NCBI GenBank assembly: GCA_901472455.1
Contig: LR590464.1
Location: 4,340,001-4,404,000 of the forward strand
Source: Leclercia adecarboxylata
GTDB lineage: Bacteria > Pseudomonadota > Gammaproteobacteria > Enterobacterales > Enterobacteriaceae
DNA length: 64,000 nt
Reading direction: 5' to 3'
Positions 1 to 11,777 of the stretch are shown piece after piece. Numbering within the stretch: the first letter of the stretch is position 1; each line of letters starts with the position of its first letter. The notes under the pieces are model-generated. The model was not told where the DNA came from and did not search any database. It saw only the letters and a list, made by a program, of their open reading frames with translations. Position numbers and translations under genes: made by a program.

Positions 1-603
1 TGCCCGTCATTAATCAGGTCACGCCACACCGTCAGATGACTGCGCTTCGCGAAAATCTTCCCATGCCGGAAAGATAAAATAGGACGGGTTAAGGTTCACG
101 TAGCTGTTGAGGTTAAAGCCTTTTCGCCCCGGCAGCATCACGCGGTAACCGGCAAAGCTGATGACGTTGCGGGCCAGCAGCGATTTGGTGATCGCGTCCG
201 AGGCGTTCAGATAATTGTTGTCATTCCACTGAGTACCCGCCTTTAACAGCGCCCAGGCGATAAAGGTATCGCCGTCGGTGGCATTGTTTTTATCCATAAT
301 CGGATCGGCGGCCACCGGGTTGAAGCGCCAGTAAAAACAGCCCCGTCTGTGGGTTTTGCAGGTTCTTTTTTCGTCCAGTTCCAGATTTTTTCAAAACCGG
401 CGCGATCGTTATTGCGCACCGCCATCATCATGGCGAAGCCCTGCCCCTCAGTGTGGCTCACACTGTTGTTTGCCGGTATCAATGATGCGACCATCCGCCA
501 TCAAAAATCGCGCTTTGTAGCTGTCCCAGGCGCTGCCTGCCAGAGCCTGATAACTCATCAACAGCCCCAGCACCAGAATCAGGGTTTTACTTCGCTGCCA
601 CAT
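1..603 (-). CDS. bcsZ: BcsZ, periplasmic cellulase (GH8), 3' end outside window, frameshifted
   Basis: Endo-1,4-beta-glucanase of glycoside hydrolase family 8 that trims nascent cellulose in the periplasm. The chosen start at 603 gives a hydrophobic signal peptide (LILVLGLLMSYQALAG) followed by mature sequence. GH8 blocks are seen: HTEGQGFAMM, with the family's catalytic Glu, then WRFNP and ATDGDTFIAWAL, with the catalytic Asp region, and NPSYFIFPAW. Three single-base shifts break the frame: near 470 (extra A), near 334 (five T where four are needed) and near 52 (extra C). Restoring them gives one continuous GH8 protein that continues past position 1. It is the last gene of the bcs operon, 9 bases after bcsD. 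The identity is secure; the C-terminus is not visible. Confidence 0.9.
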
Positions 604-612
604 GGCCGATCC

Positions 613-1080
613 TTATTGATTATTTTGATATCTGAAATGGATAACCGTAGCCGAGGGGGATGCCTCCCGCCACAGTGATACGTGTGATTTTCCGCCCTGT
701 TCGCGCAGCCAGCGGGCGTACAGCCCCTCCAGCACCGCACTGAAAGCGTGGTTCCACGCCATCTGCTTTGACTCTTCTGGCGGAATCGGTAACGCGGTAT
801 GCGCGATGCGGATCGCTGTCTCGCTGGCATCAATATCAATATAGCCCCAGTTAAAGGCTGCGAGCCGGGCATTGATCTGCGCTTCAAGCTCCCCCACCGT
901 GTGGGCCAGCGCCAGCGGGAAACGCTCGCCCAGCGAGTCGCCCATCTGCACGAGGAACGAGCGGCTCTGCGCTTCGCCGACGTTCGCTACCATACTCTCA
1001 ATCATCACGTGGATCAGCGAAAACCAACCGGACTGCGTCTGTTGATGCTGGTAATACTGCAAAAGCTGTTGGTCATTCAT
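613..1080 (-). CDS. bcsD: BcsD, cellulose synthase subunit D
   Basis: Periplasmic octameric subunit that, in Komagataeibacter, helps extrude and order glucan chains. About 155 residues, the usual length of the family, intact and without a signal peptide or membrane segment. The C-terminal block LREQGGKSHVSLWREA and the internal MVANVGEAQSRSF resemble BcsD/AxcesD proteins. The ATG at 1080 overlaps the bcsC stop codon (ATGA arrangement); a GTG one codon upstream is possible but less likely. Its presence defines the operon as type I cellulose synthesis, unlike the type II E. coli bcs locus, which lacks bcsD. Confidence 0.88.
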   Translation of the reverse strand: MNDQQLLQYYQHQQTQSGWFSLIHVMIESMVANVGEAQSRSFLVQMGDSLGERFPLALAHTVGELEAQINARLAAFNWGYIDIDASETAIRIAHTALPIPPEESKQMAWNHAFSAVLEGLYARWLREQGGKSHVSLWREASPSATVIHFRYQNNQ

Positions 1081-4000
1081 CACTTATTCCCCAGAAGATA
1101 ACGGAAGTAGAGGCTCGCGGTACTTTCGTTGTAATCACCAAAGGTGTCATACCCCACCTGCCCGCCGATGGTCATGTCTTTATTCAGTTTGTAATCCGTT
1201 GACGCGCGCAGGGTATATCCCAGGCCGTTCTCGCTGCTGCCTTTGTAATGGTCCTCTTTGGCGAACCCACGGGCCACGTAATCTTCCAGCTGGTTCTGCA
1301 TGGCCTTATCCGTCGGGAAGTACGGGCTCTCATCCTGCGAATAGGACTGATACCCCACCGACGCCCCTAAGCCCAGCTTCCAGTTGTCGAACTTCTGGGT
1401 GTAATCCACCGGGAAGGAGACGCTGATATAGTCCTGCGGACTGAAATAGCCCCCCTGACCGTAGCTGAAGTAGCTCAGGTTTTTGTCGAAGTTCATGTAG
1501 TTCATGTTGATGCCGGCTTTTAACTCGCGATCGGCAGCATAGAACGGACGGAAATAGACCCCCGCCGAGCCGTTGACGCTGGTGTTGCTCGGCACGTTTT
1601 CCCCGATGTAGTCATACACGCCAAATCCGGCGTAGAAGCCTGCATCGGTATTGTCGTAGCTCAGCTGGGCGCTACCGCCGTTTTTGGTGACCTGGCCCCA
1701 CTTCTTGCCGCTGTATTTGTCTTCCACCCCGACATACGACAGCAGGCTGTCCACCACCGCGCGACGCTCGCCGGTTAGTATCAGCTTGAGGTAATCCGTC
1801 AGCTGCGGCGACCACTGTACGCCGCCCACCAGGGTGTTCAGATCCTGGCCCAGCGGCGTGGAGCCGACATCAATTTTGTACTGCTCGCCAGTGAGCGCCA
1901 TCGCCACTTCAACGCCCTGCGCACTTTGCGAGCCTTGTGACGGCACCTTGATTTTGTCGATGTTCGGCAGCTCAGGCGGCGTGGTGGTGGAGGCGTTATA
2001 CAGCTCTTCGGCCACGACGCCCTGAATCAGCGCCCCGGTACCAAACCGACGGCTGGATTCATCGGACGAGGTTCCTGCATCGAGGCTGATCGGCGTCACG
2101 TTAACATCCAGACGCGAATCGCCAAACGGCACGGTTGGACCACTGCAGCGGCGCCTTGATCTCGGTGAGCTTGCTCAGCCCCTCTTCGCCGTCACGCGCG
2201 CGAAGGGAGGTGGATCCCCGCGCCCCAGGTGGCGGTTTTATCGACCAGCATCTCCATCATGTTATCCACCTGACGCAGCGTGCCCGCCTGAGCGGTTTCT
2301 ACCGGCAGATCGGTACGCATAGTGGCCCGGTGGGGCGGTCTCTGGATTACGCGCCAGCTGCGCCACCCTGCCACGGCATGGCCTGGCCGTAGAGCGACGG
2401 CGATGCCTCGCCCGTACTGGAGGTGCCGACAAACGGGTTGTCGGCCAGGGCCAGACCACCCAGCATCGGTGCCGTTTCGCCGTTGTTGTTTTGCAGGCCA
2501 AGCAGCTTGCCGCGCGCGGTGCGCAGATAGCTCATCGCCTGCTGGTGGTTGCCTTCGGCCTCGGAGACACGGGCCAGCAGCAGCAACCGTTCCGGGGTGC
2601 TGTCGTTGGTCAGCCCGGCGGTCAGCTGCTTCGCTTTATCCACGTTGTTGCTGGCCAGCGCCACATCGATTGCCCCGGCGCGCGCATCCTGCTGCGGCGT
2701 GTCGCGGGTCATCAGGTAGTCATAGACCACCCCGGCCTCTTTGTTCATCTTGCCGGACTGATACACGCGGGCCATGGCAAACATCAGATCGGTATTCTGC
2801 GGATCGTTTTGCATGGCGCGAATCAGCTTGTCATAGGCCGCCGCGTAGTTGCCCTGCACGCGCAGACGGTCGGCTTCGTTGATCACGTAACCGTTGCGAA
2901 TGCTCGCCAGTTGGGTCGGGGTGCTGCGCGACTGCAGTTCCGGGCTGGGCAAGCCAGGCCTGGGCTTCGCTGCCCAGTCCGGCCTGGTTCAGGACCGCAA
3001 CCTGATCGGCATAATCCCCGGCGTTACCCTGCACGCCGCGGCGCATGTTGTCGTGCACCACGCTCACCGCGGTGGTGACATCGCCGCTCTGGGCCAACAT
3101 TCGCGCCAGCTTACCGGCATCCGCCGGGCTTTGTGGAGGACGCGCCGCCAGGGCTTTCAGGGTGTTAGCCGCCGCGGTCCGGTCGCCCTGTGCCAGATAG
3201 CGCTCCGCAACGTCCATCTGCAGGTTGTAATTCACCCGCTGCGACAGCTCACGCATATCGCCGTTCTGGCTGGAGGCCGGAATGCGCGACAGCAGCGTTT
3301 GCGACTGCTGCCAGGCGTTGTTTTCGCTGGCGAACAGAGCAGCAGCGTAGAGTTCACTGTTGCTGGCGTTCGGGCGGAACGCTGGCATCATCACGTTGGC
3401 CGCCTCTGCGCTGCGCCCCTGCTTCTGCAGCAGACGGGCTAAATCCAGGCGCAGCCAGGGATCGGACGGATAGCGGGCCGTACCCTGCTGTAACAGGGCG
3501 ATGGCACGCTGCGGATCGCCGTTGGCCGCCGCCTGCTGCGCCTGACGACGCAGCGGATCGGTCGGGTTACCGCCAGAGACACGCGGCTGCAGCCTCGCCT
3601 GCAGGCTGGCGGGCAGGGTCTGCAACATCGCCTGGGCTTCGGCGGTTTTGTTCTGCTCACGCAGGACGTAATAGAGGTTTTCCCGCGCCGAGCCGTTATT
3701 CGGTTGCTCGTTCAGCAGGCCGCGCAGCGTCTGTTCTGCCGCGGTGTAGTCTTTGTTATGTCGCTGGACGTCGGCCCGGAACAACTTCGCCGCTGCCCCT
3801 TGCTCGCCGCTGCGCTGGGTCAGGGGTGCGCTCAGAGCCAACGCCTGGCTGACGTTGCCTTGCTTGTAGGCCGCCTGCGCCTGCGCCAGCTGGCCGTAGA
3901 ATTCGGCGTCCTGCGCCTGCTGCTTGCGCTCCTCAGAGGCCGTTCCTCCCAGGCTGGCCGCGCGGTTCAGGTACTGTGCGCCCGCGGCGTAGTCGCCCTT

Positions 4001-4950
4001 GCGCAAGGCACATAACCCATCCCGGCCAGGGCATCGGCATCTTCCGGGTTAGCCTTCAGCACCTGCTCAAACTGGCTGCGGGCGGTATCGGTATTGCCGC
4101 TGTTCAGCGCCACATAGCCTTCACCTTTAGCCGCGCCGCCGATGCTCTTGCGGTAGTAATCCTGCACCGCGGTATCGTTCGGATGGCGCTGGAGGTAGGT
4201 CTGGTAATAGGCTTCGTCGCCCGCCTGCGGCCCCAGCCACAGCAGGGCCTGACGCAGGGATTTATCCGCGTCCTGACTGCCGCTCGCCAGATCCTGCAGG
4301 ATGTTCATCCCCTCGCGACGGGTGCTTTCCTGATAGGTCAGCACTTTGCCCAGCGCGATTTTGACGTTGTTATCCTGCGGATACTGAACGCGCAGCTGGC
4401 GCAGCTCGCTCACCGCCTGCGGATAGAGGGACTTATCCCCCGCCATGGTGAGATAGTATTCCGGGGCCAGGCTCGGTGGCGGTTGGTTGCCGGTAAACAG
4501 GCTCTGCCAGGTGGCCAGCGCGGCGGGAACATTGCCGCTGCGCGCCTGCTGACGGGCCAGCTCCAGCTGACCGCGCGGCACCTGCTGCATCTGTTTGGCG
4601 TTATCCAGCGCCTGTAAATTCGCATCCTGCGGCGAGACCGCCGTTAAGCGCTCGCGCCACTGGGCCGCCCCTTTGATGTCGCCAGCCTGCTGCGACCAGA
4701 GCGCCATCAGGTACAACGCCTGGGTGTTGTTGGCATCCACCATCAGCACTTTTTTCAGCGATTCCATCGCCAGATTGTCGTGAGACTTTTCGTGCCAGTA
4801 GTTGGCCTGATCAAATAACGCTTTCAGCGCCGGGTTATTGGCCGACTGCGCGGCATCCGCCGCCTGGGCACCCTGGATGCCCCCGATCGCCAGCCCGCTG
4901 AACAGGCAAATTACAGGCAGATGTCCGGCGGTTTTGTTTTTATTTTGCAT
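1080..4950 (-). CDS. bcsC: BcsC, outer-membrane cellulose export protein, frameshifted
   Basis: TPR-rich periplasmic scaffold with a C-terminal outer-membrane beta-barrel that conducts cellulose to the surface. The start at 4950 gives a signal peptide (VICLFSGLAIGGIQGAQA); a GTG at 4971 would overlap bcsB and is less likely. Many TPR-like helices follow (for example QALYLMALWSQQAGDIKGAA), and the last 350 residues (1080-2132) are the BCSC_C barrel domain with alternating aromatic strands. The frame is broken near 4000, 2945, 2370 and 2145, and the pieces join into about 1290 residues, normal for BcsC. The stop overlaps the bcsD start. Gene identity is certain; the breaks look like sequencing errors. 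Confidence 0.92.
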
Positions 4951-4963
4951 AGTGTTACCACCC

Positions 4964-7439
4964 TTACTCACGATCTGAATCCTGTGGGTTAAGACGTTTG
5001 TACGCGCGTTTTTTCAGTAACGAGTAGAGGCTCAGGCCAATAATCGTCGCGAACAGCAGTCCAAAAATCGCCAGCATGGCGGAGTGCTGCGTGGCATACC
5101 ACACCACCATCATGTACCAGGGCATCTGGCCGCTCGGGAACTGCGGGCCGACGCGGAAGCTGCGCACGCCGTTCTCATCGGTGATGATCGCGGTATCGCC
5201 GCGGATCCCGGCGTTGATGCGGGCGGAGTTAAGATCGGTATGCAGACGCGCAAGCTGGGCGTCGTCGCTGCCAATCGCCATCACCACCAGGCGTTCCGGG
5301 TTCCACTGGGAGCGGAAGCTGACAAAACCGCGCCAGGATTCGTTCGACGAGAAGTAGCGGTCGGCATCGACGCCTGACGCATTCCAGTCGCCCTCCAGCA
5401 GACGCTGCGCTTTTTCCCACAGTTTGGGTTCGCGCACGCCAAAAGTGTGCTCGTTGCTGACGAACGGCGACTGGGCCAGCAGGGCGCGGTTAAAGGCGGT
5501 TTGATCCAGCGAGGAGACCGCCAGCACGTCGCTTTGGCTCAGGCGCAGCAGGTTCGCCCCCACCGGACGGCAGGCCAAACATCACGCGGTTGTTGTTCAG
5601 CGCGGTGCCGGTGGCGTTCCCGGAACGGGCAGAGAGATCCAGCAGCGTGCTGATCTCGCTTTCGCTCGGGTTCTCCGGCAGCAGCAGCACCGTCTGCGAG
5701 AAGTCTGCCAGACGGGTGAACGGGAACGAGGCGCCGACGAAATAAGAGAGATTCGGCAGCAGCGTAAAGTGGCGCGTTTTGCTCAGGTCGATGCTTGAGT
5801 CTTCGTCGATACGGCTCTTGATGTTGTTATTGAGCAGCACGCTGCACGGCGCGGCCTCTTTGGTCTGGATGTTGAAATAGAGCTGCAGCTGGTTGTCGCC
5901 GTAAATCAGGTACGGCTCCAGCGGCACCTCGACATTCTCCTGACGCGCATCACCACCGAGCTTATGCCACAGGGATTCGAGCAGCCCCTGTTTGTTAACC
6001 GGCAGGTTGCGCAGGAACGCGCCGTTGAAGGTCATCGACAGGTATGAACGCTGCTCGTCAATCCAGCTTTCAGTCGGGAAGCGATAGCCCACTTTCAGCG
6101 GAATGGTGTCGCCATCCCACATAAACAGATCGGGCGCAGCGCGGAATGCCAGGGTCAGCGGTTCGTGCCAGATGCCGGTTACCGTCAGGCTTTGATCCTT
6201 ACGCATCAGCTCGCTCAGCAGCACCGGGCGATCGGTCGAGATCCAGCGCGGGGCATCATAAGGTTTGCTGACCGGGATGTTCTGCGCTTCAACCGGCACG
6301 TTGGTGGTCTGGGCGGTGAACTGCCCGCGGGTCAGACGCCACGCGGCGCTTTTCAGTTGCTGTTCGTTATTGCCCACCACCAGCAGCAGCTTGTAGATCG
6401 GGTTGGCCGGGTTATCGACGACCTGCAGCGTAGCCCGTTCGAGGCTGGCAGGGTTAACCCGCCGATGGACTCGCCCGGTTTACCAAACAGGATGCCGTTT
6501 TTCTCGGGAAGCTGGTCATGTAACGCATCGAAGGCGATGCCGCGATAATCCGCTTCGATACCCAGCCAGGAGGCGATCAGCGCCGCGGCGCCAACCTGCT
6601 CCGGCAGAGTTTTGGCCGGGAACGCGAAGGTCAGCGTGGTCGGCGTCATCTGCATTTCATCAAGGAACGGGCGCGGGAAATGGCTCAGATCCGCAGCAAT
6701 GTTCAACTGCTGCGCCTCCAGATCCAGCCGCGTGTTCGGCATGATGGTGACCTGATAGCTGTCGGACAGATCGCGCTGGCACAGCAGCGCATCGCCGTCG
6801 TTGATTTTAAAGCTGATGTTGTTGCGTGATACCACCATCGCCGCCGGAACATCCAGCTGATAGCTTGAGACATTGCTGTCGGCGGAGCCGAGCGGCACCG
6901 TCCCCAGCGGCTGGCCGTTGAGCATCAGCTGCAGGGTGGTGTTGCGGGCCGCCATCGCCGGGGAGACCTTCAGGTTCAGCTCCAGCTGCGCGTTTGGTGA
7001 TCACCTGGTCTGCCGAGAGGGTAAAATCGATCCCGCCCTGCAACTGGCCGCCGCTCAACACCACGCCGTTCGGCTGCCCCATCTGGGCAACGGTGATGCT
7101 GCTGGTGGTGCCGGGGGTGATACCCGTCGGGGCCGCTGGCGCGGCCTCGGGTACTGGCGTGGCCTCGGGTGCTGGCGTCGTTTCCGCGACCGGCGGAGTC
7201 TGGAACGCGGGCAGCGTGTCGGGAGCCGGCAACGTGGCCGGGGCCGTGTCGGCCGCAGCGGGCGCTGCATCAGCAGCGGGTACCGCATCCGCAGCGGGCT
7301 GCGATGCGTCCGTCACCGGCGGCGGGAGATCCACCGGCAGCAACGATTCCACGGTGGTCTGTTCTTCCGCCGTCACTGGCTGCACCAGCACGCCAAACAT
7401 CAGCAGCATCTGCAGTGCTTTACGGGTCATCCCTTTCAT
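4964..7439 (-). CDS. bcsB: BcsB, periplasmic cellulose synthase subunit, frameshifted
   Basis: Partner of BcsA that guides the glucan chain through the periplasm and is anchored by one C-terminal helix. The protein has a signal peptide, then a long low-complexity Pro/Ala/Thr segment (roughly residues 25-110) that is longer than in E. coli, then the BcsB carbohydrate-binding and flavodoxin-like domains. It ends in a transmembrane helix (LAIFGLLFATIIGLSLYSLL) and a basic tail. The start overlaps the bcsA stop by ATGA, indicating translational coupling. The frame is broken near 6990, 6400-6450 and 5570; the joined product is about 825 residues. Confidence 0.92.
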
Positions 7440-9555
7440 ACAGCAGTATCCTCGTTGGCTTTATTCGCGCGGCGTGCGTTCTCATGGCGATGACGACGCT
7501 TTTCACGACGGTCTTTCCAGGTCAGCCAGAACAGATCGAATACGCTGCGAACAATGATAAACAACGAGCGGAACGGGTTGTCCTGCGGTTTTGGCGGGTT
7601 GATCCACGCATCGGCGCGGGCCAGTACCACGCGCACCAGTTCGCGACGGCGGTCCAGCGGGATTTCGTCAAACATCAGGCGAATGTACTGCTCATCGTAC
7701 GCAATCACGCTCACCGGAATACTGATGGCCCCGGACTGCAGCTGCAGCTCAATCTCTTCGATTTCATCGGTCTTGTGACGCTCGTCCACCACCGCAATAC
7801 GGCTGCCGCCCATGGATAAATCCAGGGTATGGCTGCGCGAGGAGATCCCGCTGGCGTAGTGGATCACCACCGGCACGTTGGCATCAATACGGATGGTTTT
7901 ACGCGTCTGGCGCGTCTCCCGCGCCACGGCAATGGCGGCCAGCAGGAAGATCAGGCTGTAGACACCCCAGCCGACGTTAAGGGCGATAACCATCGGGTCC
8001 ACCCCGAAGTAGTCATGGCCTACGGCACGCACAATACCGGCGACCACGCCTGCCGCCAGCAACACGGCAATGATCAGGTGCGGGCGAACGATACTGAAAT
8101 CGAAATAGCCCACGTCCAGCAGCGCGCCTTTATCGGTTACGTTGAACTTGCCGCGTTTCGGGAAGATCAAGGTAATTACCGTCGGCAACACCAGGTGGAA
8201 GGCCAGCACCAGGTCGTAGATTTCTCCCCAGAAGCTGTAGCGGAAACGCCCGTTGACCCGCGAGTTCACATAAATACAGAGGAACAGGTGCGGCAACATA
8301 TAGGCGAAAATCAGGCTCGCCGAGGAGTGAATAATGTTCAGGTTGAACAGCAGATAAGCCAGCGGCGCAGTCAGGAACGCCACGCGCGGCAGCGCAAACT
8401 GGAACGAGAGCATGGCGTTCAGATAGCAAAGACGCTGCTGCCACTTCAGGCCACGGCCAAACAGAGGGTTATCGACACGCAAAATCTGCGTCATGCCGCG
8501 CGCCCAGCGGGTACGCTGAATGACGTGTACCACCAGACGCTCGGTGGCCAGCCCTGCCGCCAGCGGGATATTGAGATAGGCCGACTTCCAACCCAGACGC
8601 TGCATCTTCAGCGCGGTGTGGGCATCTTCGGTTACGGTTTCTACCGCAAAGCCGCCAATCTCTTCTAACGCGCTGCGACGGATTACCGCACAAGAGCCGC
8701 AGAAGAAGGTGGCATTCCAGTTATCATTTCCGCGCTGGATCTGCCCGTAGAACAGCTGGCCTTCGTTAGGAATATCGCGGCCCGCAGAGAGGTTACGTTC
8801 GAACGGATCGGGCGAGTAGAAGTAGTGCGGGGTCTGCATCAGCGCCAGTTTCGGATCTTGCAGGAAGGCCCCCACCGTCGCCTGCAGGAAGATACGTGTC
8901 GCCACGTGGTCGCAGTCAAAGACGCAGATCAGCTCGCCTTTGGTAAGCTTCATGGCGTGGTTGAGGTTACCCGCTTTGGCGTGGGAGTTGTCGTTACGCG
9001 TGATGTACCCTACCCGACGTTGGCAGCAAACACCGCGAACTCGTTGCGCTTACCGTCATCGAGCAGGTAAATCTTGAGCTTGTCTGCCGGGTAGTCCAGG
9101 CACTGCGCGGCCAGCACGGTATCGCGCACCACGTCCAGACTTTCGTTGTAGGACGGGATATAGATATCCACCGTCGGCCACAGCGACATATCCTCGGGCA
9201 GCGGCACAATCTTGCGCTCAAGAGGAAACAGGTTTTGCAGATAACTCAGAATAATGACTATCCAGATGTAGAGTTCGGCAAGAAATAACCCGATCCCTAG
9301 TATGGCCTCTATTTCGGAATTAAAGTGCAGCGTCTGCGTGGCACGGAACCAGATATATCGGGTGGACATTAATACCGCCACCACCATCATTATTACTGAT
9401 ACCCGATGATGTTTGCTAAAGCTCAAAAGCAGCAGCGCCCCAATGCTGATTAAGCCGAAGATATACTGCTTCTGGCTATCCATTGGGGTGATAATAATTA
9501 ATACGGCGATGGGTGCTAAGACCAATAGCAGTAGATAAAACAGCGCCTTTTTCAT
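7436..9555 (-). CDS. bcsA: BcsA, cellulose synthase catalytic subunit, one frameshift
   Basis: Inner-membrane processive GT2 glycosyltransferase that polymerises UDP-glucose into cellulose when c-di-GMP binds. N-terminal membrane helices (residues 1-110) are followed by the GT2 core: DDGKRNE, DCDH (DxD), TED and the QRTRW product-binding motif. Further membrane helices and a C-terminal PilZ domain follow, with an Arg-rich RxxxR-like stretch (RQTRK) and DLSMGG. One base is missing near 9005: a run of four G reads as three, turning VGVGYITR into a stop. With it restored the protein is about 706 residues. It lies 20 bases after bcsQ. Confidence 0.95.
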
Positions 9556-9575
9556 AGGACGTCCTGAAATTGTCG

Positions 9576-10382
9576 TCAGAAACCGGAGGTTCTCAGATTG
9601 GCGTGCACGGCACCGTCCCCTACCTGGATACCCAAAATACCTGCGATACGCTTACTCACCAGCTCGATATCAAACGCCGCCGCTGAGGTGGCACTGAAAT
9701 CCAGTATCGATTGCTGTGAGGCATTGGCCTCAGGCACGCTTTCATCCCGGTTGATCACACCAAGCAGGCGGTCACCGAGGCGTTGCTGTAAGAAGGCAGT
9801 GACGTCACGGCTGATATGCCGCCGGTTGTCACTCTGGTTCACCAGGAAATAGTATCCGGCCTTGTTATTTGGCGGTTCGCCGCCGGTCAGCCGGTGGTTT
9901 TCAATGTGGGGCAGCAGGGACAGTGAAGCCGTGTCGGCAAGCAGGGTCACCAGATGCATATCGGCCAGCGGGGAGATCGCCTTCAGCGCCGGGTTCGGCC
10001 CTGGAGGGAAATCGGCCAGGATGATAAGCCCCGGATAGTTCAGCAGGGAGCTTAAGCCTCGCGCCAGGAAATTGCTGTCACTGGTGAGGTTATGCTCAAA
10101 GATCAGGCGCTGCTCTTCCGTCACTTCGCCATAGGGCAGGACGAACATATTGCTGCCCGCCGTCAACACCGACTGGCTCCAGTCTGCCGACTCATTGGCA
10201 CGCGCAACGTAGCCGCGCCCGTCAGACAATGGCACGCCAAAATGCAGACGCAGTGCGTTCTGCACATCGAAGTCAATGGCCAGCACTTTATTGCCGGAAC
10301 GTGCCAGAGCATAAGCGAGGTTGGCCGTGACCGTGGTTTTCCCTACTCCGCCTTTTGGCGAGCAAATACACACTAACGGCAT
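9576..10382 (-). CDS. bcsQ: BcsQ, MinD/ParA-family cellulose synthesis ATPase
   Basis: Cytoplasmic deviant-Walker ATPase (YhjQ) needed for cellulose secretion and for placing the synthase at the pole in E. coli. 268 residues, intact. The Walker A motif KGGVGKTT is at residues 10-17, followed by the FDVQN switch region and LADFPPGPN. The start at 10382 overlaps the end of bcsO by about 10 bases. Normal length for the family. Located directly upstream of bcsA, as in other enterobacterial bcs operons. Confidence 0.93.
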   Translation of the reverse strand: MPLVCICSPKGGVGKTTVTANLAYALARSGNKVLAIDFDVQNALRLHFGVPLSDGRGYVARANESADWSQSVLTAGSNMFVLPYGEVTEEQRLIFEHNLTSDSNFLARGLSSLLNYPGLIILADFPPGPNPALKAISPLADMHLVTLLADTASLSLLPHIENHRLTGGEPPNNKAGYYFLVNQSDNRRHISRDVTAFLQQRLGDRLLGVINRDESVPEANASQQSILDFSATSAAAFDIELVSKRIAGILGIQVGDGAVHANLRTSGF

Positions 10383-11067
10383 GAAGCGATTTTCTCCAGG
10401 AGCGGTTGTAACGGAAGATCTTTCACCGGATGGCTGGCGCGCCCGGATGTTTTGGTCGCGAACAGCTGATCAAAGCGCACCGGCTCCGCCGGTTTCGGCG
10501 GGATCACTGCTTCAGCAGGCGCTTGCGCTGGTGCTGACGCATGCAGCGGGGCCACTGCTTGAGCAGGTGCTGGTGCTGACGCATGCAGCGGGGCCACTGC
10601 TTGAGCAGGTGCTGGTGCTGGCGCGAGCGCAGGTGCGGGATGGAATGCGGAAGGTGCCGCCGCAACAGGCGTCTCTTTCACGCTCGCGTGGGGCGTCGCC
10701 TCCGGGTGCAGCTGTTCAAACAGAGAAGGGGCCGCCGGATGACGCTGCGTCTGCGCCGCGTTCTCTGCCTTGTCATGACTCAGGCTCTGCAGGATAGACG
10801 GGGCTGAACCGACAGGCTCTGCCGCAGGCGTCTTCGTCAGGCTGGCAAAAGCAGCATCCAGTTCGCCGGGTTTCACAGCCTGCGGCACGGCACCGCAACG
10901 CTGCCAGCCTTAGCCAGCGCCGCATCACTGTCCACACCTGCGAGCTGGTTGATAATCGCCCAGCCGCTGTTCGACGCCTGTTTGTTTTGCGCCGACAGGT
11001 CCTTGAAGTTAATGTCACCCGTGCGCGTTTTATCCTTAAAACGCTGCAAATCATCATAATTTTTCAT
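10373..11067 (-). CDS. bcsO: BcsO-like proline/alanine-rich cellulose biosynthesis protein, frameshifted
   Basis: First gene of the operon. The N-terminus (MKNYDDLQRFKDKTRTGDI) resembles the BcsO/BcsP proteins that precede bcsQ in type I enterobacterial operons. It is followed by a long Pro/Ala-rich linker and a C-terminal segment (VRFDQLFATKTSGRASHPV). The family has an accessory role, suspected to assist BcsD-type synthesis; no enzymatic motif is visible. One base, probably a G in a G run near 10895, is missing and splits the gene in two. The linker contains a perfect 42-base tandem duplication at 10531-10614. The symbol is given from context and N-terminal similarity and could be bcsP in some schemes. 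Confidence 0.72.
10531..10614. repeat. Perfect 42-bp tandem duplication inside bcsO
   Basis: Two identical 42-base units lie head to tail, 10531-10572 and 10573-10614, and add 14 residues per copy to the Pro/Ala-rich linker. A diverged partial copy continues on the 3' side. The period is a multiple of three, so copy-number change would keep the reading frame. Confidence 0.9.
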
Positions 11068-11474
11068 GGTATTACTTGTGATTCACAAGTCAGTATTTTT
11101 GTTTCCTGCATGACTTTGCCAGGGACAACAGTGTTGTGGGAGTAGGAACACGCAAAAGGAGTGAGTGGTTACTAACCATCATCCCCCTTTCCCCCTCTCG
11201 CCTTAGCTGACGCTAATATTTGTTTACTGAATATTCTAATGCATATTACGTAGAGCTAATACTATCTACAAGCTTATCGACAGATAACGCAATTTCTCCA
11301 CTTTTCGCCATTAGCCACCTACAACTTAGACATAAAATTTCATTTTATGTTACTTAAGCGAAATATTTGACCACAAAAGATAATTCAGAATCGTTAAAAT
11401 ACCGTTGAGTAACTATAAGCAGGGTTTATGAAAAACTGCGAAAAGTAGTAGTTCAGGGGGGCGGAGGCGTGACG
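11068..11474. promoter_or_regulatory. AT-rich leader region upstream of the bcs operon
   Basis: About 400 bases without a convincing gene between bcsO and the small ORF at 11475. The 11215-11420 part is AT-rich with many TATAAT-like boxes, fitting the bcs promoter and its regulator sites. No specific operator could be assigned by eye. Confidence 0.45.
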
Positions 11475-11777
11475 CTACTGTAACAGGTTCAGAAGCGTTT
11501 TCGTCAGATGAGCAGCATCGTGTTTATAGTCGGAGTCCCACTGCGCTTTCCAGTTAACAGGGCACCCGTCCTCTTCCCACTGGGATAAAGCCAGAGCATT
11601 AAGGATTTCCAGCTCGAACCAGACCTGCTGATATTCTGCTTTGTGGTTATCACCTTCAAATAACGTGTCTGACTGAGTAAGAACTTCCGCATAACTCACG
11701 AACCGGGCAAAGGCCGTTATGTTTTCCAGGGCATGAGCGGCGTATTCACGAACAGTTGTTGTTTTAGATGAGATCAT
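11475..11777 (-). CDS. Hypothetical small protein, 100 aa
   Basis: I do not recognise this protein. The ATG at 11777 is chosen because GAAGAG stands 6 bases upstream; the longer reading from a TTG at 11873 lacks such a site. The product is acidic, with a predicted helical core (VREYAAHALENITAFARF, VWFELEILNALALSQWEEDG), no signal peptide and no membrane segment. It is transcribed in the same direction as bcs but separated from it by 407 bases. Codon use and base composition are like the neighbours. The function cannot be assigned from sequence. Confidence 0.6.
   Translation of the reverse strand: MISSKTTTVREYAAHALENITAFARFVSYAEVLTQSDTLFEGDNHKAEYQQVWFELEILNALALSQWEEDGCPVNWKAQWDSDYKHDAAHLTKTLLNLLQ

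Noticed and set aside
7055..7288. Arg/Pro-rich minus-strand frame within bcsB
   Set aside because: Alternative frame of the low-complexity Pro/Ala segment of bcsB.
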